A DNA stretch of 64,000 nucleotides from Glossina fuscipes (Eukaryota > Arthropoda > Insecta > Diptera > Glossinidae). This document shows positions 22,811 through 34,585 of this stretch, piece after piece. The notes below the pieces were generated by a model. The model ran no database searches, was not told where the DNA came from, and saw only the letters and a program-made list of their open reading frames with translations. Positions within the stretch are counted from its first letter, which is position 1. The number at the start of each line of letters is the position of its first letter. The stretch spans positions 7,385,426-7,449,425 of the forward strand of contig NW_023998421.1 in assembly GCF_014805625.2 (NCBI RefSeq), written 5' to 3'. The translations under genes and the position numbers were made by a program.

Positions 22811-25053
22811 TTAATTTGTTAATTCATTTACTGTGCTCATGGTAGTTATACTAGTGGTGCCCGAAATTGTTGAAATTGTAGTAGCATCGGTAGAACTATT
22901 AGAGATAGGATTAATGGTATCACTATGGACTGAAGTAATGCCGGCTGTTGCCGTAAAAGGCTGTAAACAGCCGTGAGTCGAATTCGCACTCGTTGTTTTG
23001 GCAGCTAACGAACGCTGACGCGAAGTGGTGGTAATGCTAACCGAAGAACTTTGTTGACGTTTGCGTTTTTTGAGAAAAACAAATGAGGAATTTAACATTT
23101 GTTGCTGCGTTAGCTGGGTGGATGATGTACTGGCAAGCGCTGTGGCCACTACGTGACCACCTTTATTAATGCTTGGTGCGTTTAGCTGCAAATTTTTTTC
23201 CAACCAAGGCAAATAAAAATCTTTTCGTTCAATATTGCCTCCTAGACGTGGTATCATCTCTCCGAAAGCCTGTATCGGTAGATCGTGCATAAAGCATATC
23301 GTTTGTACGGCTTCGGAAGTGGGATAGAAACTTTGCAGCATCGGTGATTCCTGGTTGTTAGCAATCTCATCTTTGCAATGCCTGCGTTTAAGTCTTTCAA
23401 TACGTCTTTGCTCACGAATTTGTTGTACGTCCCACTTCTTACGTCTCTTCTCATCGACTTCTAATTTAGCGTGGCGTTTTAGAAAGCTTTCATCTGAAAG
23501 GTCTTCCGTGCCTTCAATACAATATGAAGGTGTCAACTCATGTTCAGTCCATTTTGGTATTTCCAGCATAGGAGCATCTGCATCTAGTGCTTTGGCTTCA
23601 GCTTTAATAAATTCGTAATTATTCTCAGCAGCAAAAGCCTCATCCTCCCACTCCCGCGCGCAATAAAGCTGAGAGGTAGATAAATAAGAACGTTTGACCT
23701 TTGCTCGCGTAGGGACCTGGGAATGTGTTGTGGAGCTCAAAAGATTTATACTATAGGTGTGCTTTGTTTCGCTTACGCTTACAACAGGTTTAGACGGGGA
23801 GACAGGTGTTGCCGATATGGAACGCTATAAGTAATCTTTTATTGGTATCTTTAAGGAAATTTAAGTCATTTACTTACTTTTTCAGTCTCAGTGGCAGAAT
23901 CGCAACTAGCCGACTCATCCGTGTGGAAATCTGGCGCGTGCCATCGCATTAAGGGCATTTGTTTGCCGCGACTAGGTGCTGGAGGGGTCGCACTTACTGA
24001 CTGTATTTTGGCGTTTGAAGTAAGTGCCTTATATGTTGCTTGCCGTTTGTTTGTAAAGGCCATTGAGACACTTGGCTTGGCACCTCGCGGTATTGTCAAA
24101 CACAATTTAGCCGCCTGTCGTAATCTTAGACGTTTACTTTGAACAGCCAAAACCTCATTACTATCTTCTGTACTGTTGCCTGTATCTTCAAAATCCTCTA
24201 TTTCAATGGCTGGTGTGTTAGTTTTGCTCTCATTTGTGTCCTGATCGCGCTCTATTTCAAAGAATAAATTTTCGCCATTACGACAATTGTCCTCATCATC
24301 ATTATTTTCATCGTCCATAATCTCATCGTTGTCAGGGTTTTCTTCCTCCTCCTCTTCCTCTTCTTCCATGTCATCTTCTTCATCCTCTTCTTCAATCTCG
24401 TCATTTTCTGTATCAGTAGTTTGACTTTGAGGACTTCGTAGTGACTGCAACCTTTTTGCAGGCGTACTAACACGCTGCAAAATTATTTTGCTTATCAATT
24501 TTCCGTTACACTCCCCAATAATATTAGGTTGTTGCACTCCCGTCGTCGCATTAACTGCAGAATTGTTTATTGTTTGCAGTAAAGTAACCGTAGAATTGTT
24601 TGTTACAGCCAATGATGCAGCATTGGATTTGCACTGTATTTTTGCCAACGGTGGTGGCGGTAGTGTGCTAAGTTCTCCACTTCTTTTGATTTGCCTTTGT
24701 AATTGTTGTTGCAATTCTTGCGTTTGACTCTCTAAAGAATTGTTGCGCGCTGATAAACGTTCTATTTCTTCGGTTTGCGTCACCAACAGCTTATCTTTGG
24801 CTATCAATTGATCACTTTGCTCCTGTATCAAATCCAAATGCAAAATCAGCATCGCCTTCAATTGTTTATTTTCCTTCAATAAGGCCAATACATCAGCATT
24901 TGGAGAGCCAGCCCCTCCATTTGCGTTGCCCACAGCTACATTATTGTAACCCTTATTCTGATTCGTATGGCAATACATATGATCCATGTATTTACTATTT
25001 GTATTATTGTTATTATTAATGTTATTCGGTGTTTTATTACATTTATTTTCCAT
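22811..25053 (-). CDS. msl-1: MSL1 dosage-compensation scaffold
   Basis: Predicted exons in transcription order are 25053-23878 and 23824-22811, joined in phase 0, 729 residues. MSL1 is the scaffold of the MSL complex, which in Drosophila males acetylates H4K16 on the X. An Asn-rich N-terminus is followed by a coiled coil from about residue 45 (LLKENKQLKAMLILHLDLIQ onward), which in this family dimerises and binds the MSL2 RING protein. An acidic Asp/Glu run follows. Exon 2 holds the PEHE domain, about residues 475-595 (LEIPKWTEHELTPSYCIEG, then LKRHAKLEVDEKRRKKWDVQ), which binds MOF and MSL3. The C-terminal tail is Ser/Thr-rich. The frame is open nine codons upstream of the chosen ATG but starts there with TTG. 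It is shorter than the roughly 1,040-residue D. melanogaster protein, so an upstream exon cannot be excluded. Confidence 0.9.
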
Positions 25054-25620
25054 ATTTCGCGTTATGGAAATGTTTGACAATCAATTCTTTTGCAGTTAAT
25101 AATTTATTGGTTTTGTTTTTATTCTGACAGTTTACTCCAGTTTATGCTTTACGCTACATTTCGCCCAATTAATGGACAATTGCGCATCTCTTCGTCGTTT
25201 TTTGCAACTTATTAATTACGAAAAAATATCGGAGATAATTATTACAAAAAGAAATGGGTTATATATTTTTTGCTTTACAAATTTTTTATCATTCTTGGAA
25301 AAATTTAGAATATTAATCAAACTCTTAACTATTTTCTTTAAAATAAATTGTAAATATTATAAAAATTAACAAAGAAGCAGCTTATATTTTATGCGACACA
25401 ACTTTTATTTTCTATTGTTTATTTCACCACCGGCTGTGCAGTGTTGCAATAAAATAAGCATAGACGTGAGTGATGACAACTCCTCCTCTTTTTTATCAGT
25501 TTTGCAAAAAAATTCTTTTCACGTCGATTATTGGAAAGAGCTATACTCTGCAAAAGGCCTTTGCTTCGTCCGGAAATATAAACAAATAAAAATTTTTCTT
25601 TATTTAATCGACAAGTTAAA
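25054..25620. promoter_or_regulatory. Divergent promoter region, msl-1 / TIPIN
   Basis: About 570 bases separate the start codons of two divergently transcribed genes, so both promoters should lie here. No clear TATA box or initiator stands out; this is usual for housekeeping promoters in flies. The assignment rests on gene layout. Confidence 0.5.
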
Positions 25621-26487
25621 ATGTCATTATTTGGTGATGAAGATGCCGTCAATGATTTGTTGAATGATGACTTGCGTAATTATGACGATTTGCCTGGAGA
25701 TAATGAAGATGAAACACAATTATTTGATACCAAAGATGAAAATTCGGATGGTGTTAAAGTTGAACCAAAAAAACGCCTTGTACGTAATCCGAGATTACGA
25801 TTAACCGTTGAAACTTTGAGCGGTCCCAGAGGAATACATACTTTAGAGGATTATTTCGAGAAAATTGTATACAAAGGTAAAGGCTATGAAAAGCAAGATT
25901 TAGATGAGATAATGAAACGTTTACAGCATTGGGGACATCGTATGTACCCAACCTATAAATTTGATGATGTTCTTAGCAAAATTGAAGTATTGGGCAAAAA
26001 AAAACCTTTACAAGTGCATATGTCGCGCTACCGTTTAGGCTTATTGGAAAGTCTGAAACAAACTGATAAAAACGTTTCTGAAGAAGAGAAAGAAATTGAA
26101 GAGGAGACCGACATACCGGTTAATGATGTATATGACGAATTCGATGCTTTATTAGATGAACAAATTGCTATTTCTAAAATAGCGCCCCGCACACCTCAAC
26201 CAAGCAGCAGTAAATATACAACTGAAGGTGATTCCTTCAGTAGTATTAACTTCACAACACCTAGCTTTTCTAAAGACAATGCGGCGATGTCTACTCCTTA
26301 TACACACGGGGATAATTTTAATAATAAGGCTAATCCTTTACCACAAACTCAAGCAACTACGGGACAAATAATAAAGGAACTCACATCTGACCAAATGGCG
26401 CGCATTGCTGAAAATCGTCGTTTGGCTCAAGAACGATTAGCTAAGCGTTTGGAACAGCTCAAAGAGCAACGTGCTGGCAGTTCATGA
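25621..26487 (+). CDS. TIPIN / Timeless-interacting protein
   Basis: A single-exon gene of 288 residues. TIPIN (Swi3/Csm3 in yeasts) forms the fork protection complex with Timeless and stabilises paused replication forks and checkpoint signalling in the nucleus. The acidic N-terminus (SLFGDEDAVNDLLNDDL) leads into the Swi3 domain at about residues 55-145, with LSGPRGIHTLEDYFEKIVYK, LQHWGHRMYPTYKFDDVLSK and VHMSRYRLGLL. The tail is polar, with a basic helix at the end (LAQERLAKRLEQLKEQR). AATAAA occurs at 26497-26502, ten bases after the stop. From memory the Drosophila counterpart is CG10336. It shares a divergent upstream region with msl-1. Confidence 0.93.
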   Translation: MSLFGDEDAVNDLLNDDLRNYDDLPGDNEDETQLFDTKDENSDGVKVEPKKRLVRNPRLRLTVETLSGPRGIHTLEDYFEKIVYKGKGYEKQDLDEIMKRLQHWGHRMYPTYKFDDVLSKIEVLGKKKPLQVHMSRYRLGLLESLKQTDKNVSEEEKEIEEETDIPVNDVYDEFDALLDEQIAISKIAPRTPQPSSSKYTTEGDSFSSINFTTPSFSKDNAAMSTPYTHGDNFNNKANPLPQTQATTGQIIKELTSDQMARIAENRRLAQERLAKRLEQLKEQRAGSS

Positions 26488-26496
26488 TTAGAAGAA

Positions 26497-26502
26497 AATA
26501 AA
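26497..26502 (+). terminator. Polyadenylation signal of TIPIN
   Basis: An exact AATAAA ten bases downstream of the TIPIN stop codon, on the transcribed strand. Use is inferred; other AT-rich signals lie farther on. Confidence 0.5.
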
Positions 26503-26991
26503 GTAAGCTGTAGTAACAAGGCATCTTCCAAAAGAGAAACATAAAAAGTCTGTGAATACAGTGCACAGTGCATTTTCATTTTGTCATTAACATTAACCTC
26601 GTTACTTATATTATTTTATAACGTAAATGCTTTTCAATTGTTCTAATATCCAAATTTCTTAGCCCTTAAGCCGTAATCATCCGGTTGGAAAATAACGCTC
26701 TAATCGAATATTATTTTTTATCTTTATTCACAAAATATGTTTTTGTAGTGCTTGTACACAAAGACAGTGACAGGGACATGAAAAACTCAAAAGTGAGCTT
26801 ATGTCGTTTTAACTACGTTACATTAGCGGAATGATTACATAATTTACAAAATTAAATTCTAATCGCTAATTACTACAAACTTATGAGAGCGTTAACTTGA
26901 CAATGGCTTCAATCTTCGATTTACAACTTTTTCAAATATCACCTATTGAGAAAATTAAATAAATTCAAACACTCTTACTTTCCTTACATAT

Positions 26992-29900
26992 TCAAGAAGT
27001 TGAAAATTTAAATAATAGCTGAGGCAAAAAGCCCAAGATGTCCTTTGTCTGATAAATCAGTGTCTGAATGGATGAAGTTGGTGCGACTTTTATTTGCTTC
27101 TCTTGTTGTTTTATTAGGTTAGTCGGTGCTTCGTATTTAGACTGCGGCGATTTTTGTTCATTTATCGTTTCCTCTATCACCCTTAAAAGTCGCTGATATA
27201 GAAAGGATTGACGGAATATGGGTTTGGAAAGGCTAAGGTGATCGTCTTTTAATACATAGAAATCACCATAGTCTATGCGCGCCGATTCTTCCGTCACGAT
27301 ATGCAGAGGGAATTTAAATGAGGTTAGCATGGTGGGAGCGCCTTCAGCAATACTGAGAATGTCCACATGACGGAAACAAGTGTGCAGGCATTTCATAAAC
27401 TCTTGATGTAGCGTCAATAGTTTGGGGGCATCTTCTTCCATCTCTTTCACTTCAATGGATGGTGACAAAATCACTTGCATATGTTGTCTCCATTTGGCAA
27501 TAGGAGAGCCGCGGTGAGGAGTACCTAAGAAAACAATACTGCGGGTACTTTCAGCTAACTGTTGTACTTTGGGATCTTTGCTGTCTTTGGCTTTTATCAG
27601 AATAAGCTTAGTTAATAAACCACCCATGGAATGTCCTATCCATACTATAGGCCGATTATGTCCCACATCCGAGGTAGCTAAACGCTCCATTAGCGTAGTA
27701 GCTCTAACGTCTATATAACCTTGCCCCTTCTCGCATGGGCAATATTTAGAGAAGTTGGACCATTCCGTCAAAGCCGACGTATAATCAATACCGATCACGC
27801 GCACGTTCGGGTGATCTTCCGGCAACCACTCCATAGGCCAGCAGTTAGTATAGTCTTCATCATTATCTTCATTTATCCATTTATTGCCGGCAACACTAAA
27901 TTCACCTGTGCTATCTTCAGATGCTGATAAGGGAACGTCGGGATGGACAACCTCCCAATCCGATTCAAGTTCGGCTTCATTTTGAAGTGTTTCCACCAAT
28001 TCTTTGGTAGCAACGTCACTAATCTCTAAAGTCTTTGCTGATGGTTTCTTGGCCGCTTTTAAAAGCTTATCTAAAAATTAAGAAAACATTTATTGAAATA
28101 ACTGTGTTTTTTGAGAGAAAAAGAACCGCTAACCATTTCCTGCTTCTTTTCTTGCTACTCCTGCCGCGGCTTCTTCCATATTTTTAATTTCGTCCTCTTT
28201 TGCTTTAGCCTCTTCTTCGTTTGTGGTCGTCGCTGAGTTATTCTTACCGTTGTCGTCGCCATTGCCGTTCATTTTCCACCTTCGTTGTTCGCCCACAAGG
28301 AAGACATCGTCTGTTTCGCTGGTATAAAAGGCGTTCTTACCATAAAGACTCAACTCATTCGGCTTCCTATCTTTCTGACGCCAAGTTATAAAAACGCCAC
28401 CCATGAGGCCGTGAACAAATACTATATCAGCTTTCGGTTTACTAAGCGTTCTAGATCGCGGATGTAAAGGGTAAACGTTTGCAGGGTATGGCGTGTAGTT
28501 AGGATCATCGTGATCTAAATTTGCCATAGTTTTGGCCGAAATGACTTGCAAACGTAAATCTGGACACTGCTGCCATTCAGCCAATACTCCAATCCACCCA
28601 CTGCTGAAGAAATGCTCACCGCTATCGGGCAGCACAGATAAATTTGCCAGAATTTTACATAACGTGGACAATGCCTCATTATCTTCGGCGAAAATCTTAC
28701 GTAAATCCATTAAATGTACCAGACCTCCCTCCAACATAAACTGCTCTGCTAGGTCAGGATCTTTGGTAACATGATGTAAAAATGACGTTACTTCCTTTAA
28801 CAAATCACTCTCTTGGACGTTTAGTGTGATTAATTGTTCTTGGGTGAAAAATTCGCATATATCTTCCACCGGATCTTGTTCGGGGAAGTACCTACTAAAA
28901 AAATTCTGCACACATTCCTTCTTCTTTTTCATATGCGATAATATGTCATGCAGTTCCGATAAAACATACTTTGGATTTTTTATGCAACCTTTCATGCGTA
29001 CGGGTACAAACCATCGTGTATCCGCACCAGATCGGGCGAGTGATACAGCTGTTCTGGCGTCACATATTTGAGCCAAATGACGAAAGTCCCAGTCTTTTAA
29101 ATGATCAATACGAGCTAATTGCCTCACAGCTTTAAGGCGTTCGTGGTGTGAACCATTTTGTGCTATATTCAATAAACGCCAAGCCACTGAATGCTTAACA
29201 GCTTTCCACCATTTACCAATAGGATTGATAATGATGCTTATCCACTTCTTTTCATCTTCTTCTTGTTGCTTGAGCTTACGCATCGATTCTTTATAAATGT
29301 GATATTTGATATAAATGTAATCAGGTTGTGGTTTCTTTTCAGTCTTCGCAACATTCTCATCAAAAAATTTCGAAAGGAGTCTTCGAAATCTGTGCTTATC
29401 GTAGAGAATAAAACCGCAGCTAGAAGAAAAAAATGTTCTTTTTTGATTTATACTATACTTGATTTACATCACGCGTCTATCTGTTCACGTGAATGTGACT
29501 GCAATAATTTATTTATACGTGTAATAGCTGAGCAAATGCCGCTATAATTGATAGCTATTATTAAAATACATGTTCTCAATGGCCTTGAATGAAGTCATCA
29601 GACAATTAATAAAGCTTTACCCTCCTTCTCTAAACTGAAAACTATCACAACATTCGTTTCATTGTTTCCGTCTCGTTTTAACAAAATCGCATGTTCTGCT
29701 TTGGCTACGGCAATGGCATATAATCTGTATGTTTACGTGTATTTGGCCTAATTTCAGTTTTAGGCAACATATATAAAAGTGAAATGGATATCAAAAAATA
29801 CTGGTTTCCCAGAGAGCTTAAAATTATGAGCAAAAGAACTGTACTTTATAGGTTTTTATAGGTTTTGGTTTCTTGTTTACCGTAAAAACATAGATTTATT

Positions 29901-30454
29901 TAAAGATTTAAATGATTTATTTTTTTGTTTGTTTGTTTACTTTTCGATATTATTCTTAGCTAACAAATAATAGTGTGCTATTAGCCAACAATCTAATTAA
30001 AAATGACGTTTTGCTTTGTAGATTAAAGAAAAACAAAATATTTTGTTGTTGTTTTCTGTAATATTGTTAAACACAATTGCGTGCACGTTCGCAATGATTT
30101 AAAAATATTTGTTTACAAAGCCAACGTATACGTAAAAATTCTTCGTATTCGTAAAATATGTTTACTGTTTTATTTATTTATTTATTTTTTTATTGTTTGC
30201 AGAAGGAAACGAACACCCTGTTTGCTTTATGAATGACTAACGATATTTGCTCAAACTATTTTTTGGTTAGTCCAAATTTTTATACGAAATGGGTCAGAGG
30301 ATTTTAGAATCTGAGACTGTAATGTTCTTTTAGATAATATTGTTAGTAGGAAGCCTCATCAATTTTTTAATTTGCATTTCGCTTACGTGGTTAAGATGCC
30401 AATGCTGCCTACGGTCTTTGGATAGCGACGCAATGTGCTGCTTAAATTATTCAT
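26992..30454 (-). CDS. SERAC1 homologue (serine active-site lipase-like)
   Basis: Predicted exons in transcription order are 30454-30387, 29419-28134 and 28070-26992, coding about 810 residues. SERAC1 acts at mitochondria-ER contacts in phosphatidylglycerol remodelling and cholesterol trafficking. Exon 1 codes 22 codons plus two bases and joins a hydrophobic stretch (TVGSIGILTTCGFILYDKHR), a probable membrane anchor as in the human protein. The middle has armadillo-like helical sequence. The hydrolase domain has FVHGLMGGVFITWRQ (oxyanion region), WIGHSMGGLLTKLI (nucleophile serine in GHSMG) and IVFLGTPHRGSPIAKW. A His in DDHLSLSKP is the likely catalytic histidine. About 140 extra charged residues around the exon 2/3 junction make it longer than the 654-residue human protein. 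It is convergent with TIPIN and divergent from the RUN/PX gene. Confidence 0.9.
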
Positions 30455-32101
30455 TGATTTTCTTCTTAGCAAGCTGGAATCGTAGTTGATTGTTCTGCAG
30501 CAATTATTAATTCTTACTTTTCCTTTTTTTTTTAACTCTAATTTTGTCAATTTTATGAAGTCACTTTTGATTCGCTAAAATTTTTTCACCAAAAGTTTGT
30601 TATTCTTTTGTTCTGAAATTTTGTGCTTACGGAAATGACCAAAAAAATTTTAGTATGTGATGTCAAAAAACGGATCAGGTCTGTGAATCGTCCAAATTTT
30701 TTTTAACTTTTTAACTAAAATGTAGTGTTATAGATTATTATTTCCTTCTTTTTTTCTTCGGGCTGTAGATAGGAAAAAAGCTTGTTTGTCAAACAAAAAT
30801 TTGTTCGAACAACACTGCACTTTTCGTCGCTTTCCTTTTTGTATTTGTATATATGCTTTCAAAAAATTATTAAGCAAGTATAAAAAAGTAATCGTTTTAT
30901 TTAAGAAATTTGTTATTTTTAACTTTATTGAACTTATCGCTTTGCTTATTTCTTATTGAATGACTGTTTCTGTTCTGTGGTCGCGAGATAAACTCTGCCT
31001 TTTATTAACATTGCATTGTCGGCATTGTTGTTGTTTTGATCTTTGCTTTTGTTTTTTATTACGCTTTGTTGTCGTATTATGCTTTAGCATTTTGTTTACA
31101 TGTGTTTATTTTCTACACACTACTATTTACATTATTGATATAAACTACTTATTATTGCTTTCGTAATTTAGAGGCGCGAATTAATTTTACAGGATGTTTT
31201 AGCTAACCACAATTTTTCATGAGAACAATAAGAAAAAAAAAATTCTCTGATTGGCGGAGCAGGTTACTTTTTTGGAGTACTTTTTGGAGTTTTCTATTAT
31301 ATCTTAAAATTGATAAATATGCCTATGCTGTGTGCCTACCCAATCTTACGCGCTCAGTTGTAGCTTTCAATGCGTAACGACGGAAAAGCTGTGATTGGTA
31401 AATAAGAAGAGTAATCTTGGGAAGAATGAAGGCAAAAGATTGTTTAATGTTTGAGATGATGTATGTGTTAGGTGCCTATGATACGTTCTAGACTAACATG
31501 AGTTTTCTGTCTTGTTGTTTTTGCTTCTTTTTCAAAGTGGTACGTTTTATCATACGATAATAAACCGCATAGAAAACGGGGTAAAAGAAGAGAGGCAAAG
31601 TTTTATGAGATATTCCCCCGCTTAAAATATTTTATTTTCATGATTCATTAAAAAATGAACTATTATGTGTGTATGACTATGTAAAATTTGTTTTGAATAA
31701 CGTTATTAAATGCTAATTTTACTCCAAAAGATCGTCAATTTTTTTTATAATTTCTAAACAAAACCCCAACTTACATACAACCCTGTTTTTGGTAAAGAGA
31801 AAACGACAGACGCAGGGCACGATTTTTTTACGTTTTTGTTTCTTACAAATAAAGAAACGGAAAAAAGAGGATAGTGCTTACAATTTGTATTTGTCAAGAA
31901 AATTGTTTATTCACAAACTTCTCTTCTTATTGAAAGCATAGTTCGAAAAACAATAAACAGGTCGAAAAAGAAAACATAATTATTACTCAATAATTAATTG
32001 AATCACCTTCGTCTTATAAAATTCAAAGTTTATGTGTATATCTGATAAATAACATATTTGGGCGTAAATATTTGTTGTTTTTTTCAATAATAATCGTAAA
32101 T
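30455..32101. promoter_or_regulatory. Divergent intergenic region, SERAC1 / RUN-PX gene
   Basis: About 1.65 kb between divergent start codons, T-rich and low in complexity, with 'tttgtttgtttac'-like runs. No coding exon or repeat family is recognised. Both promoters are inferred to lie here from layout alone. Confidence 0.45.
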
Positions 32102-33811
32102 ATGCATGGTACTGATATCTCGGAAGGGGCGAAAGTGGAGAGTAATGTAGAATGTCCAATGGAAAAAGAAAATGCTGTGGCACAGGAAATACAACAACCA
32201 CCTAAAATTAAGTTAGATACGGTCACCTTTCATCAACGGAGGTTTGATATATATGCCAGACTTGAAGAAGTTGCTGCTATATGTCGAAAACGTTTTGAAG
32301 GCCGCAGCGAATTGGCTACCGAAAATGACGAAAGTGTGTTCGAACTTTGTGAAGTATTGGAAGAAGCTTTCCAATATGGTCTAAGACAACAACAACCGAC
32401 CTTCGTAATTTCTGCGGCTCATCTCTTTCAGAATATGCACGAAATTGTTATTGGTTCCAGATTAGGTCGTAATGGGTTGGCCGATTGCAACGAATTGTGC
32501 TTTTGGGATTTTTGTAAGCAGTATTTGACAAATCACGAAAAACAACGTTTTGAGCAATTGAATTTTGTTAGTACAAAATGCGGACGTGGACGGGCCTTTA
32601 TAAGAGCTTGCCTTAATGAGCATTCGTTGGAGCGCTACTTGCTAATGTGGCTTGCTGATCCAAAGCAATTGGAATCGTATTATACTCATTGGTCTTTGTT
32701 AACCGATGAAAACCTCTCTGGAACTTTACCGCATGTAATCAAATCATTGGATACCATTCTGTTTGCCTTGAATGTGGATAAGTGTGAATTAAATTCTCCT
32801 TTAAAAACCGCCTACTCTGCTTTCCGATCTCCGGCTGAGAAAAAAGATGAGCCTATTATATATGCCCCAGCGCCGGTTAAAGTGAAAAATAAAACTAAAA
32901 ATAAAAGCAATGTCGTAGAAAGGCATATTGCAACCGCAAATTCTACGGAAGATTTGCTTAAAAGCTTGCCTATAAAAACCGATAATATTGAATATGTCGA
33001 CACGAACATTACGGAAGAATATGAGTCAGTTGCAAAGGAGATTTTAATGCCTCTCAACTATTTATCGTCAGCAGTTTCCATAGAAGACAATCCTCGAAAA
33101 TCTTTAACAGATATTGATATTATTACCAAAAATGATGTTATTAATGGTTCAACATCTTCGATGTGTTCTTCTAATGAAGCGTATATAAACGAAAACAAAA
33201 GCGAGTGTTCCTCATTGTATAGTAAAACCTCCTCTTCTCCGTTACAAACAACAGGTTCAGAACAATTAGATGTTTGTCAGCTTGAGCAACATTTGCAATT
33301 GGAGAATGAGCTTAAAGAGGCTAACGAACGTTGCAATCTTCTAGAGACCAGAGTTGCTCAATTAAGCTTAGAGAATCGTCAATTGATTAGACGCTTGAAA
33401 CAACATTTTCAAGAAAGTGGAATAGATCCGACATCTTCCTTTGCCACCAATTTTCTAATAACCATTCCTCATGTAAAATTGCATAAATCTAAACGGCCTA
33501 CTACCGGAAAGTATTATTTATATGAAATTCACATCACTATGCGTCAAAATTTAGAGCATTGGTCTCTCTGGAGACGTTACAGTGATTTTAATAAACTACA
33601 CAAGTCTCTACTAAAAACGCATCCTTCCGCGGTCCTTGTTGAGTTTCCAGGCAAAAAACGTTTTGGTAATATGAATAAGCAGTTTGTGGATGAGAGGCGT
33701 CAACAATTGCAAATATATCTGCTCAATTTGGTAGAGACTTTACCACAATTGGAGGCTTGCAAATCAAAAGCTGAATTGCAGAAAGTATTTCCATTTCTTC
33801 GAGAACGGTAA
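32102..33811 (+). CDS. RUN and PX domain sorting nexin (SNX29-like)
   Basis: A single-exon gene of 569 residues starting at the ATG of MHGTDISEGAK; the frame is open ten codons upstream but begins there with TTG. The N-terminal RUN domain lies at about residues 55-225 (FELCEVLEEAFQYGLRQQ, CFWDFCKQYLTNHEK and FIRACLNEHSLERYLLMWL). A Ser/Thr-rich linker follows. A coiled coil occupies about residues 400-450 (LEQHLQLENELKEANERC). The C-terminal PX domain, about 460-565, carries the phosphoinositide-contact motif WRRYSDFNKLH and FPGKKRFG. The RUN + coiled coil + PX order is that of SNX29. Such proteins link small GTPases and endosomal phosphoinositides in membrane trafficking. The specific partner is not known from sequence. 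Confidence 0.85.
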   Translation: MHGTDISEGAKVESNVECPMEKENAVAQEIQQPPKIKLDTVTFHQRRFDIYARLEEVAAICRKRFEGRSELATENDESVFELCEVLEEAFQYGLRQQQPTFVISAAHLFQNMHEIVIGSRLGRNGLADCNELCFWDFCKQYLTNHEKQRFEQLNFVSTKCGRGRAFIRACLNEHSLERYLLMWLADPKQLESYYTHWSLLTDENLSGTLPHVIKSLDTILFALNVDKCELNSPLKTAYSAFRSPAEKKDEPIIYAPAPVKVKNKTKNKSNVVERHIATANSTEDLLKSLPIKTDNIEYVDTNITEEYESVAKEILMPLNYLSSAVSIEDNPRKSLTDIDIITKNDVINGSTSSMCSSNEAYINENKSECSSLYSKTSSSPLQTTGSEQLDVCQLEQHLQLENELKEANERCNLLETRVAQLSLENRQLIRRLKQHFQESGIDPTSSFATNFLITIPHVKLHKSKRPTTGKYYLYEIHITMRQNLEHWSLWRRYSDFNKLHKSLLKTHPSAVLVEFPGKKRFGNMNKQFVDERRQQLQIYLLNLVETLPQLEACKSKAELQKVFPFLRER

Positions 33812-34229
33812 CGAATAATTACTAGCATTAAGTTCTGATCATGGTACAAATTCAAAAGGGATGGAACAGTTTTTAATGCTTTCTTAAAGGAATTACACAT
33901 CCTGTGTATGTTATTTAATTAAAGCTTCCCATACATAGTATTGTTTGTAATTTAGATAAAGTATGGTATCCAGGAATTATTTATTGTGTATATATTTTTG
34001 CTTAATTTAACCGTGCCTTTAATAGATTTAATCTTTTATAAATTTGTTTATTAGTTATTAATTTCCATTTCACTTTTCTTCCACCAGCATACAATAGCGT
34101 AGTAGAAATGCCCACTTAACAGATAATTATAAGAGCTTTTGTTAAGGAGAATGGAGTCGGATAAGCTTCTGAAGCTGAATAATAGAAAGCGTAATCAAAT
34201 TTTTGATACCAAGGGTAAAGCATAAAGGA

Positions 34230-34585
34230 TTTGGGGAACTTGCATGAGAGACATTGCTATTTATAGTGAAAAAAGACAGAGAAGAATATAGAAGCAACAA
34301 TTAAATAACCGCTAGAAAACATATTCGTTCCGTTTATTTTGGAAATTCATAAAACAAGTTTGGATACGCACTTCAATCGGAGTTGGGGAACATGCACGAG
34401 GTAGGTATGTACTTAGACAGAAACCAGGACAGTTAGTGCGTATATTGGTGTTTATAATGAAAAAGCATCCAGGAGAGTGTAGAAGCAACAACTATATGAA
34501 GATTAGAAAACATATTCCTTCCGTTTTTAACGTACTTTTCAAATTCATAAAACATGTTTGGATGCAGACTTTAATAAAAAGCCGA
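34230..34585 (+). repeat. Imperfect tandem duplication
   Basis: Two copies starting at 'ttggggaacttgcatgag' (34230) and 'ttggggaacatgcacgag' (34384) share later blocks 'tatagaagcaacaattaa'/'tgtagaagcaacaactat' and 'agaaaacatattc.ttccgtt' and 'aattcataaaaca.gtttgga'. The second copy has an insertion of about 40 bases. Units are about 155 and 200 bases. Confidence 0.75.

Noticed and set aside
24252..24473. Arg/Lys/Met-rich minus-strand frame
   Set aside because: It is an alternate frame of the msl-1 acidic tract.
29550..29760. Alternative SERAC1 first exon on the minus strand
   Set aside because: A frame with a donor-like site exists, but it has no ATG and the wrong continuity; the exon at 30387-30454 fits in phase and completes a membrane segment.
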